Below are positions 1-6,657 of a DNA stretch of 21,916 nucleotides, in pieces. A model generated the notes under the pieces. It saw only the letters and a list, made by a program, of their open reading frames with translations. It was not told where the DNA came from and ran no database searches. Source of the stretch: JBBSMX01 sp038232935. Lineage in GTDB: Bacteria > Bacteroidota > Rhodothermia > Rhodothermales > JANQRZ01. A program made the translations under genes and the position numbers. Each line of letters starts with the position of its first letter. Position 1 is the first letter of the stretch. Location: the NCBI GenBank assembly GCA_038232935.1, contig JBBSMX010000068.1, forward strand, positions 1 through 21,916, given 5' to 3'.

Positions 1-194
1 AACCACGGAAGGCCGAGGTTCGGATGGAAGCCGAAGGCCCACCCCACGTACTGCGTCGCCGCCGCCAGCCCGAGGGCGACGCACCCCATGAGCACGATGA
101 GCAGGCCGTAGTGGCTCGTCGGTGTCCGAGGCCGCGGCGGTGGCCCCGGCGTGTAGACCGCGTCTCGTTCGCTCCCGGTCGTGCTCTCCCCCAC
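1..194 (-). CDS. traG: Type IV coupling protein (VirD4/TraG family), N-terminal 64 codons only
   Basis: A reading frame open from a GTG at 194 down to the left edge gives a 64-residue N-terminus. It has a Pro-rich cytosolic start, a hydrophobic segment at about residues 30-50, and then the sequence ATQYVGWAFGFHPNLGLPW. That pattern resembles the membrane anchor and following periplasmic loop of trb-linked VirD4/TraG coupling ATPases, which bring the relaxosome to the secretion channel. The start is supported by GGAGGG eight bases upstream and by only four bases separating it from the stop of the preceding gene. A coupling protein next to trbI fits known trb clusters. The ATPase domain lies outside the window, so identity rests on the anchor and context only. 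Confidence 0.6.
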   Translation of the reverse strand, partial: MGESTTGSERDAVYTPGPPPRPRTPTSHYGLLIVLMGCVALGLAAATQYVGWAFGFHPNLGLPW

Positions 195-198
195 GCCC

Positions 199-525
199 CT
201 ACCCTCCGCTCAGGACGTGCGTGAGCGTCAGGAGGGCCAGGAGCACGAGGAATGCCGAGGCCCCCGCCATCAGCCCGATCACGCCGGCCCACATGAGCAT
301 CGCCCGCGACGGCCGCCCCAGCAGCATCGCCGTGCGCGCGGCAGTCTCGCCCGCTTCGCGCTCCCTCGCCTCCAGCGTCCGCCGCGCCCGGACGAGGTCG
401 TCCTTCGCCCGGTTCAGCTCGACGGTCGCCGCGTCCACCGCGTCGCACCACGCCCTCACGGATTCGGGGCCACCGTGCAGGTCAGCGCCGTGCAGGTTGG
501 GAGTTTTCTGTCTCGTCGAGTCCAT
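199..525 (-). CDS. Small coiled-coil membrane protein between trbI and the coupling protein
   Basis: This is a 108-residue protein. Residues about 30-65 are a charged, Ala/Glu/Arg-rich helix likely to form a coiled coil. The C-terminus is a long hydrophobic stretch (about 80-105) that could be one long or two short membrane segments, so the helix would face the cytosol. I chose the ATG at 525 because AGGGAGG lies five bases upstream. A TTG at 540 in the same frame would overlap the trbI stop but puts that Shine-Dalgarno inside the gene. It sits 11 bases after trbI and is followed directly by the coupling-protein start, so it is co-transcribed with the transfer operon. I do not recognise a family. 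A linker between pore and coupling protein is possible but purely inferred from position. Confidence 0.65.
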   Translation of the reverse strand: MDSTRQKTPNLHGADLHGGPESVRAWCDAVDAATVELNRAKDDLVRARRTLEAREREAGETAARTAMLLGRPSRAMLMWAGVIGLMAGASAFLVLLALLTLTHVLSGG

Positions 526-536
526 AGCGACCTCCC

Positions 537-2138
537 TCAATAGCGCCGCGCCAGCGGTAGCGTCGCTGGCTGCGAGGTGGCGCGTCTGCCGTCATCCATG
601 AACCCATCCTCGGCCGCGTAGGGCGCGAGGGCGAGGTCGCCGTTCATGAACACGTTGAACCGCGTGCCCGCGGCGATCTGGATCGTCGGCCGCCGATTGA
701 CGTTGCCGCGCAGCATCTCGGTAGCGACACGCGAAAGCTCTGTCGCTACGCTCCCAGCCATCATCTCACCCGGTGACGGATAGGCGAACGTCCCGCCGGG
801 TGGCCGACTCCGCGAGGTGGCGTAGGCAAGACTTCCCCCGACCACGGCGAGCATCATCGCATTCCCGAAGGCCTGCCAATAATGCCGGTTCACCCGGCCC
901 GTGAGGCCCGATGCTCCCGCCCCGTCCTTCGACCCCAGCCCTGGCAGTGTGACACTCCGCCCGTCGGGGAACACCATCCGCGTCCACGCGACGAGCAGGC
1001 GGCTCTGATCGACGGCGATCTGGTTGTCGTAGGTCCCGATGAGCCGGGTCCCGCGCGGGACGAGGACGACCTGCTGCGTCTCGGAATCATAGACGTTCCG
1101 CGACACTTGGGCGACGACCTCGCCGGGGAGATCGGAGTGAACGCCCGTGACGAGGTACGCCTCGACGAGCGTGCCCTCACGGATCTCATACGGGCTGACG
1201 GGGCGCTCGACCGTCGTTGCGATGTACCGGCCTTCGGCCTCGCGTGCGGCGACGGCTCCCCGGACGAATTGCTCGGCTCGGACGCCCGGATGAAGCGCGG
1301 TCGCGCCCTGACCGCCTGCTGTTCCTCCGCCGGTCATCATCGCCTGCCCCCCTCCCACCGCCGCAGCGCGACCGGAAGGAACCTGCCGCGTGCGGCTGCC
1401 CATCATGCTTTCGAGGGCCGAGAGCGTTTCGGCGTAGCTCTCACCGAGCGGGTCGGATGCACCGGCAGATTCCTCCGGCGATCTCCCACCGCTCCCGGCG
1501 AAGTCCCCTCGTGCAGAAGGCGAGGCGGACGAGATGAGGCCCTGCGGCATGAGCGCCGACCGCTTCGCCCGTCCCAGCGCCTGCTCCTCGTCCGAAGGCT
1601 GCTGCGGCTGGGACGAGCCCGTGCTGTAGTACGCGCCCGACGAACCGTACGGCGACGCCGTCCCCCCACCTGCCGCTCCGTAGGCGGGCGGGACCATCCC
1701 CGATGGTTGCGAAAATCCGTCGCGCGCGTTGCCGACCACGGTGCCAGCATGATAGGCCTCTTCCTCGACCGACGCCCGGTAGGTCGATGCCGCGAGCTCG
1801 TCGTCGGTCAGGCCCGTGATCGGGTCCACCCGCGCGAGCGTGTCATCGCCGAGCGGCCGGTCGTAGAACGTCCGCCCGGACGCGCCGCGACGGACGCCCT
1901 GCGCCTCCGCCTGCTCTTCGCGCACTTGGGCTTCCTCGTCGCGCTCCCCGCCCACGGCAAAGGCGACGACGAGCAGGGTCGCGCTCATGATGCCCGCGGC
2001 TACGACCACGGCCAGCCGGTTCAGCCGCGTGGCCGGTGGCGGGTCCGGCTGCCGGAGGTCGTCGGCCCGCACAGCATCCTCCTGCTCCGCCGGGACTCGT
2101 GGCTCTTCTGCCGGTTCGTTGCGTGTGTGCTCTTCCAT
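537..2138 (-). CDS. trbI: Conjugal transfer protein TrbI (VirB10-like, envelope-spanning core subunit)
   Basis: This 533-residue protein has the VirB10 layout: an acidic cytosolic N-terminus, one membrane helix at about residues 41-62, a long Pro/Ser/Gly/Gln-rich periplasmic linker (about 100-290), and a conserved C-terminal TrbI domain (about 305-525). Recognisable blocks in that domain include VSRNVYDSETQQVVLVPRGT, GTYDNQIAVDQSRLLVAWTR and IQIAAGTRFNVFMNGDLAL. VirB10 proteins span both membranes and link the ATPases to the outer-membrane core. The ATG at 2138 is preceded by GGAG five bases upstream. It lies 65 bases after trbG and 11 before the small coiled-coil gene. Length and order match P-type systems. 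Confidence 0.95.
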   Translation of the reverse strand: MEEHTRNEPAEEPRVPAEQEDAVRADDLRQPDPPPATRLNRLAVVVAAGIMSATLLVVAFAVGGERDEEAQVREEQAEAQGVRRGASGRTFYDRPLGDDTLARVDPITGLTDDELAASTYRASVEEEAYHAGTVVGNARDGFSQPSGMVPPAYGAAGGGTASPYGSSGAYYSTGSSQPQQPSDEEQALGRAKRSALMPQGLISSASPSARGDFAGSGGRSPEESAGASDPLGESYAETLSALESMMGSRTRQVPSGRAAAVGGGQAMMTGGGTAGGQGATALHPGVRAEQFVRGAVAAREAEGRYIATTVERPVSPYEIREGTLVEAYLVTGVHSDLPGEVVAQVSRNVYDSETQQVVLVPRGTRLIGTYDNQIAVDQSRLLVAWTRMVFPDGRSVTLPGLGSKDGAGASGLTGRVNRHYWQAFGNAMMLAVVGGSLAYATSRSRPPGGTFAYPSPGEMMAGSVATELSRVATEMLRGNVNRRPTIQIAAGTRFNVFMNGDLALAPYAAEDGFMDDGRRATSQPATLPLARRY

Positions 2139-2172
2139 GTCGTTCTCCAGTCGGTGCCGCGGGCGGTCTGCC

Positions 2173-2209
2173 CGTCAGCGTTTTTACGTCAGCGGTTGCT
2201 CCGTCAGCG
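2173..2209 (-). repeat. Three direct copies of CGCTGACG at the trbG-trbI junction
   Basis: On the minus strand the octamer CGCTGACG occurs three times, at 2209-2202, 2194-2187 and 2180-2173, with start-to-start spacings of 15 and 14 bases. The first copy contains the trbG stop codon and the second supplies another TGA in the same frame. Function is unknown. It could be a small expansion or a protein or RNA-binding site between two core-complex genes. Confidence 0.5.
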
Positions 2210-3334
2210 GTCCAGGTTGACGATGAGGAGGGTCTCTTCGGCGTGGCGTTGCCGCCCGAGCCAGTCCTTCTTCCGCTGCCCCACGACGAGGACGCCGTGT
2301 TGGAGGACGCGGTCGGTGATGTAGTAGAGGCTCCCCTCCCCCGCCTCGCGCACGGCGTAGTTCAGGATCGCCCGCTCGCCGCCGTCGAGGACGAAGAGCA
2401 CGGGGGCCGCCTCGTGCGCGGCGCTCTCCGGCAGCTTGACGTAGGTGTGCGCCCCGTCGTCGAACACCTGCTCGACCTCGAACGGGAAGCCGCCCGAGCG
2501 CCGGACGTCGTAGTCGAAGTTGAGGTTCTCCAGCCGGAACGCCTCCCCCATCGGGATCACCATCCGGTCGGCGTGTGCCTGCGCTTCGACGGCCGCGTGC
2601 TGCGCCTCGGCGCTCGCTACGGCCTCCGCCTCGAACGTGCGGATCATGTCGTCGGGGTAGTAGAACCGGATGCGCCGGGTGTAGACCTCCTGCGGGTTCT
2701 GCGACCCCCGGTTCCGACGACGCGACGGCGGCGCGTCGAGCGTGAGTTCGTAGATCCGCCGGTCCGTCGAGACGAGGAGGTTCGTCGTGAGGTCGAAGTC
2801 GGTCGGCTTCACGACGACGAGCGGGGTGTCCCCGCCCTGCCCGGCGAAGGCCTGCCCGATGATCCACCGTTCGGTGTCGCCGGCGACGAGGCCGAGGACA
2901 ACCTCGCCCGCCTCGAGTTCGATCACGCAGGCCCGCAGCGGCACGCACGTCAGCGTGGGCTGCGAGTGGCCGTAGGGGAAGGCGACGTAGGCGCTCTGCT
3001 GGATCGTTCGCGCCTCGCCCGTCCGCCGGTACTCCTCGACGGCGTTGACGACGGGATCGGCCGCCTCGCCGCCTCGGACGACGACCGGTCCGGCCGCTCC
3101 GATGGGAGAAGCGATCTCGGTGGGAGCCGCCGAACCACTACTCATCTCGGAGGCCACCACCACGGGCGAAGCCGAGGGCTGCGCGTGTGCTCCGGTCGCG
3201 GGCAGCACGAGCAGAGCCGCGACGAGCAGGATGAAAGGGCGAAGGTGCTGCCGCTGCTGCGCGCTTTGCGCGGCGCGTCGAGCATCGGCAGGTCGAACAT
3301 CGATGGGTCGGGTGGTCGTGCGGAAATCATGCAT
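2204..3334 (-). CDS. trbG: Conjugal transfer protein TrbG (VirB9-like, outer-membrane core subunit)
   Basis: This 376-residue secreted protein has a signal peptide at about residues 31-51 with the cleavage region TGAHAQ. An N-terminal spacer of about 90 residues follows, then the VirB9/CagX fold. The TrbG signature is clear: FPYGHSQPTLTCVPLRACVI, then ELEAGEVVLGLVAGD, WIIGQAFAGQGGDTP and VSTDRRIYELTL. VirB9 proteins form the outer-membrane ring with VirB7 and VirB10. The ATG at 3334 is preferred because GGAG lies about six bases upstream. An ATG-free extension to 3430 would add 32 residues with no signal-peptide sense. A 140-base gap separates it from trbF, unusually long for this operon. Confidence 0.94.
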   Translation of the reverse strand: MHDFRTTTRPIDVRPADARRAAQSAQQRQHLRPFILLVAALLVLPATGAHAQPSASPVVVASEMSSGSAAPTEIASPIGAAGPVVVRGGEAADPVVNAVEEYRRTGEARTIQQSAYVAFPYGHSQPTLTCVPLRACVIELEAGEVVLGLVAGDTERWIIGQAFAGQGGDTPLVVVKPTDFDLTTNLLVSTDRRIYELTLDAPPSRRRNRGSQNPQEVYTRRIRFYYPDDMIRTFEAEAVASAEAQHAAVEAQAHADRMVIPMGEAFRLENLNFDYDVRRSGGFPFEVEQVFDDGAHTYVKLPESAAHEAAPVLFVLDGGERAILNYAVREAGEGSLYYITDRVLQHGVLVVGQRKKDWLGRQRHAEETLLIVNLDR

Positions 3335-3431
3335 GGGTTGCTCCGATCTATGCAGGACGCGCGCACTCGTGGGGTCGTACCTCCGGCGGTGTGGTGAAGG
3401 ACATTGCCGTCCTCGGTCGTCCCCAGGCATC

Positions 3432-3444
3432 CCATCCCCATGGG
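3432..3444 (-). repeat. 13-base sequence shared by the trbG leader and the trbC2 leader
   Basis: CCCATGGGGATGG on the minus strand occurs here, about 100 bases upstream of trbG, and again at 10918-10930 upstream of the promoter-proximal pilin gene. The 14-base block upstream of the second pilin (10295-10308) overlaps part of the same word. The recurrence in long leader regions of one operon suggests a regulatory or promoter element, but no protein is known to bind it. Confidence 0.35.
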
Positions 3445-3474
3445 TGCCTCCGAGCGGCCGGAGACGACGGGTTG

Positions 3475-4359
3475 CTACGGTGGAGAGGTCCCGGATGCGT
3501 CGCCGCGAACGCCGCCACGTCCATTCCTCGGCGGACTGCTACCCGACACCCGCGACCAGTTGATCGCGGTGACGTAGAGGCCGAGCGGGTTGTGCGGGCG
3601 GACGGCGTCGGGCACCTGCTTCACGGTGAGGTATGCCTCCCACGCCGAGCGCCGCTGCGTGTCCGTCCCGTGCGGCGTCTCAACCTCCACCCACGTCAGC
3701 TTCCACGAGTCCGACCCGGTGCCCTCGGTCCCCGGCACCCGGATCACGCTCTTGACCTCGACGCGGCGCGCGAGTTGGCGCATGAGCCGGCGCGGGTCGT
3801 TCTCCGCGTCGGAGAAGTAGCCGTTGAGCCACTCCTGCGTCGAGCCGTCCGCGTAGGCGTAGGCGCTCACGATGAGATCGCGCTGCGCGGCGGGGTCGGC
3901 GTAGACCGTCCTCAGGTTGCGCACGAAGTGGCGGAGCGCAGCGTCGGTCACGGCCTCGCGCGCCGTGTACACGTTCCCGACCTCCTCGAACCCGCGCACC
4001 TGCCCCAACTCGTCCACCTCGACGACGAGGAGCTGCACGCGGGCGCTGGAGGCGAGCGCGATGTAGGCGACGGTCACGACGGCGAGGAGGCCGAGCGAGG
4101 CGAACGCCGCGAGCTGCCAGTTCCGCTTGCCCCGCGCGAGGTTCGCGAACTGGTCGGTGAACTCCCGCCGCCCGGAGACGAGGTAGTTCGGGAGACGTTT
4201 CGCGTCAGGCTTTGCGTCCGGCTTCGCTTCGTCGCCGGAAAGCAAAAGCAGTTCGGTCGATGTGGCCCCGTCCCCGCCGGGCGGGTCGCTGAGGGTGCCG
4301 TCGAGGGCCGACGGCTTCCGGCCGTGCTTGAGGCGGTAGAGAACGTCGCTGAAGGTCAT
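3475..4359 (-). CDS. trbF: Conjugal transfer protein TrbF (VirB8-like, inner-membrane assembly factor)
   Basis: The protein has 294 residues, a cytosolic N-terminus of about 80, one membrane helix at about 81-103, and a periplasmic VirB8-like domain. Matching family features are PNYLVSGRREFTDQFANLARGKRNW just before the helix and NPLGLYVTAINWSR near the end. VirB8 proteins nucleate pore assembly and contact VirB9, VirB10 and VirB6. The ATG at 4359 has no clear Shine-Dalgarno. A two-unit octad repeat (4370-4385) ends 11 bases upstream of it, so translation or transcription here may be under the RHH regulator. The last 25 residues are Gly/Arg/Ser-rich and look disordered. Confidence 0.93.
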   Translation of the reverse strand: MTFSDVLYRLKHGRKPSALDGTLSDPPGGDGATSTELLLLSGDEAKPDAKPDAKRLPNYLVSGRREFTDQFANLARGKRNWQLAAFASLGLLAVVTVAYIALASSARVQLLVVEVDELGQVRGFEEVGNVYTAREAVTDAALRHFVRNLRTVYADPAAQRDLIVSAYAYADGSTQEWLNGYFSDAENDPRRLMRQLARRVEVKSVIRVPGTEGTGSDSWKLTWVEVETPHGTDTQRRSAWEAYLTVKQVPDAVRPHNPLGLYVTAINWSRVSGSSPPRNGRGGVRGDASGTSPP

Positions 4360-4369
4360 CGGTGTCGGT

Positions 4370-4385
4370 GTTTAAGCTTATCAGG
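4370..4385 (+). promoter_or_regulatory. Octad operator site A (trbL-trbF junction)
   Basis: Two consecutive 8-base units, GTTTAAGC and TTATCAGG, match units found at the parA and traF sites. They lie in the 48-base gap between trbL and trbF, just upstream of the trbF start. Predicted binding site for the RHH protein encoded at 12994-13452, by inference from the shared repeat and 8-base phasing. Confidence 0.5.
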
Positions 4386-4407
4386 TGCGTGGACCTTACC
4401 GTCGGCG

Positions 4408-5352
4408 TCACTTCATTTTGACGGCTTCGGCGAGACCGAACGAGGTGCCGTCGAGGAGGTAGCGCGACGTGCGGTTCGGGATGATGACGGCGACGAGCGC
4501 GAAGACGAGCGCTCCCATCACCACCCGCGAGGCGGCGAAGTAGTCGAGCTCCCCAACCGTGGCGATGTATTCGGCCCACCCCTCGGCTACGCTCACCCCG
4601 ATCCCGATCACGAGGTAGACGAGGAAGAGCCGGATGCCCACGCCGACGGCCCAGACGAGGTAGCGGTCGGTGAAGGTCGCCGTCCCCCGGAAGGCGGCGA
4701 AGCCGAGGAAGAACACCCCGGCCGTGACGGCGATATAGCTCTCGATCAGCAGGATCACGAGTTGCGCCGCGATGACCCCGAAGGCGAGGAGCACGACGAG
4801 CCCGCCCCACACGGCCGCGAACGACTGCGCCGGCGAGAGCAGCATGCCCAGCCCGAAGACGTTCTCCATCATCGCGCTGTAGAGCTCGAGCCCCAATTCG
4901 ATCACCTCCGTCGGGTTGAGTTCCGAGACGCCCGCCGCCGTCTGCCCGGCAAGGACGAAGGAGTTGACGATGGCCGGGATCCACTCGTCGAAGAAGACGA
5001 GGCACATGAACAGGAACGAGAGCACGGCGCACTTGAGGAAGAACTCCCCCACGGCCTCGTCGAATGACCCCCGTTTCAGACCCCAGACCATTGCGCTCAC
5101 CGCGAACTCGATCCCGGCGAGGAGCGCGAACGTCCGCTGCGCGAGGGGGCGAAGCCGGTCGGTCCAGACGCCGGCGGCGAGACGAAACTCGTCGGTGAGG
5201 TCGCCAGCGACCTCCTGCGCGAGCGCCGCCTCCGCCAGCACCGTGACGACCACCGTCGCGACGACGCCTGCGAGCGCCCACCGCGCGAGTCGCCAGGTCC
5301 CCCGGCTGGCCGCTCGGTACCACCCCGCTCGTCTGAGCTCACGCGCCGTCAT
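4408..5352 (-). CDS. trbL: Conjugal transfer protein TrbL (VirB6-like, polytopic inner-membrane subunit)
   Basis: This 314-residue protein has an N-terminal signal-like helix (about 25-45) and at least five further hydrophobic segments from about 85 to 305, typical of VirB6/TrbL. A conserved TrbL stretch is IESYIAVTAGVFFLGFAAFR, followed by RYLVWAVGVGIRLFLVYLVI. TrbL forms the inner-membrane part of the translocation channel. Its ATG (5352) overlaps the stop of the preceding lipoprotein gene as ATGA, so the two are translationally coupled. It is shorter than many TrbL proteins (often 350-450 residues) because it lacks a long Gln/Pro-rich C-terminal tail. Confidence 0.93.
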   Translation of the reverse strand: MTARELRRAGWYRAASRGTWRLARWALAGVVATVVVTVLAEAALAQEVAGDLTDEFRLAAGVWTDRLRPLAQRTFALLAGIEFAVSAMVWGLKRGSFDEAVGEFFLKCAVLSFLFMCLVFFDEWIPAIVNSFVLAGQTAAGVSELNPTEVIELGLELYSAMMENVFGLGMLLSPAQSFAAVWGGLVVLLAFGVIAAQLVILLIESYIAVTAGVFFLGFAAFRGTATFTDRYLVWAVGVGIRLFLVYLVIGIGVSVAEGWAEYIATVGELDYFAASRVVMGALVFALVAVIIPNRTSRYLLDGTSFGLAEAVKMK

Positions 5353-5777
5353 CGCTCTTCCCGTTCCGCAGGCGTGCCTGCTGCTTCCTCTTCGGGCGCG
5401 TCTTCGCCGAGCATTCCGGTGTACCCTCGTCCTTCCAGCCTAGGCGCTCGCAGCTCGCGCTGTACGTTCCGAATGAACTCGTCGGCCATCAGGACCGGCT
5501 CGCAGTTTGGTCGCTCGTCGAGCCGCCCGGCCTCCGACTCGGCCGCGCAGTAGGCGACGGCATCAGCGAAGCGTCCCGGAGACTGCCGGTGCTGGGCTTG
5601 CCAGAATCGACCGTCGTAGCGGGCGCTCAGGGCGCTCACTCGCAGAGCCGCCAGCGGGTCGCCCCCGTCGGCGATCTCCTCGTCGGAGGGGCCGCAGCCG
5701 AGGAAGGTGAGCGAGATCAGAACCCCGGTCAGAATGCCACGGGCGCGAAAGGTGATCGTTTGCGGGAGGTGTCTCAT
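5349..5777 (-). CDS. TrbK/EexN-like lipoprotein, probable entry-exclusion factor
   Basis: This 142-residue protein starts with a basic n-region and hydrophobic core ending in LTFLGC, a lipobox with Cys28. Two spaced cysteines (DAVAYCAAESEAG then RPNCEP) resemble the cysteine pair of EexN lipoproteins. The gene occupies the trbK slot between trbJ and trbL. TrbK in RP4 is the entry-exclusion lipoprotein that blocks uptake of the same plasmid. I chose the ATG at 5777, as the frame open to 6008 is antisense-like noise without a leader. The stop overlaps trbL (ATGA). The C-terminus contains GRGYTGML, nearly identical to GRGYSGIL at the end of TrbJ. It is longer than RP4 TrbK, so the function is inferred from position and lipobox. 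Confidence 0.7.
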   Translation of the reverse strand: MRHLPQTITFRARGILTGVLISLTFLGCGPSDEEIADGGDPLAALRVSALSARYDGRFWQAQHRQSPGRFADAVAYCAAESEAGRLDERPNCEPVLMADEFIRNVQRELRAPRLEGRGYTGMLGEDAPEEEAAGTPAEREER

Positions 5778-5802
5778 GTCCGTTCTCGTCAAGCGGTCGT
5801 AG

Positions 5803-6654
5803 TCAGCGATTGTCGTCGGAGAGGATGCCGGAGTAGCCCCTGCCCGTTGGGTGGTCGTAGTCGGCCATCTCTTGGTAGAGCCGCTCTTCGTAGGCGAGCC
5901 GCTGCGCCTCCTGGTTGACCTCGTACGCCGCTTGCACAGCCTGCGCGTTCGCCTGCGTGGCGAGGAGCTGCCGGATGAGCACGAGCTCCTCGGCGGTGAA
6001 AGCCCCAATCGTGTTGCCCAGCTCGATGGCCCCCGTCTGTCCGCTCGTGCTCCCGAGCTGGTTCTTGATCCGGTCGAGGTCGCCCTGGCTCGTTTCGAAG
6101 TGCCGGCCCTGCGTCTGGAGGCTCACCATCGTGTTCGCCATCGTCCGGAGCGTCCGGTCGAACTGCCGCCTGCGCTCGACCGACCAGTCGGTGTAGGCAC
6201 GGAAGCCGGGGAACGTGACGCCGAACTCGTCGAGGAGGCCGTCCATCGAGTATGCGAGGGCCTCGCCGGCGCGCATCACCTCGTCGAGTTCCTGCACCTT
6301 CGCGCGGATCGTCCGCCACGGCGGACTTGGCAGCTTCCGCAGCATGTCGACCTCATTGCGGATCTGCTGGATCTGGTTGCGAATCTGCTCGACGATCTTC
6401 GCCCCGTTCACGATCGTCTTCGCGATGTGGCCGGGGTCGAACACCTCCATCGGACCCGTCGGGATAGGCGGTCCGATGGGGCCGGGACCGATGGGGCCAA
6501 TCGGCCCGATCTGAGCCGACGCGCCGGGTACCGTAGTCGCGCCGAGAAGGACGGCGACCGTGAGGGGCATCAGGAGTCGTCCGAAACGTTTGCGCGCGTT
6601 CTGCGGACGCTCAGAGCGTCGCACCGAGTGGAACGGGTAGTGTGCCGTGTTCAT
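5803..6654 (-). CDS. trbJ: Conjugal transfer protein TrbJ (VirB5-like minor pilus/periplasmic subunit)
   Basis: The 283-residue exported protein has a signal peptide ending near residue 47 (PGASAQ). A Pro/Gly tract, GPIGPIGPGPIGPP, follows, then a long mostly helical domain starting with FDPGHIAKTIVNGAKIVEQI, a hallmark of TrbJ. VirB5/TrbJ proteins sit at the pilus tip or in the periplasm and help mating contact. The gene starts three bases after the trbE stop and lies 25 bases before the lipoprotein gene. The mature N-terminal Gly-Pro-Ile repeat is unusual for the family. The C-terminus GRGYSGILSDDNR shares a motif with the next gene product. Confidence 0.9.
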   Translation of the reverse strand: MNTAHYPFHSVRRSERPQNARKRFGRLLMPLTVAVLLGATTVPGASAQIGPIGPIGPGPIGPPIPTGPMEVFDPGHIAKTIVNGAKIVEQIRNQIQQIRNEVDMLRKLPSPPWRTIRAKVQELDEVMRAGEALAYSMDGLLDEFGVTFPGFRAYTDWSVERRRQFDRTLRTMANTMVSLQTQGRHFETSQGDLDRIKNQLGSTSGQTGAIELGNTIGAFTAEELVLIRQLLATQANAQAVQAAYEVNQEAQRLAYEERLYQEMADYDHPTGRGYSGILSDDNR

Positions 6655-6657
6655 GGT

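Noticed and set aside
882..5067. Long plus-strand open frames opposite trbI, trbG and trbF (including a 558-codon frame at 3391-5067)
   Set aside because: They are antisense shadows created by high GC third positions. Their compositions are Arg/Pro/His-rich, they lack motifs, and the minus-strand frames carry clear Trb families.
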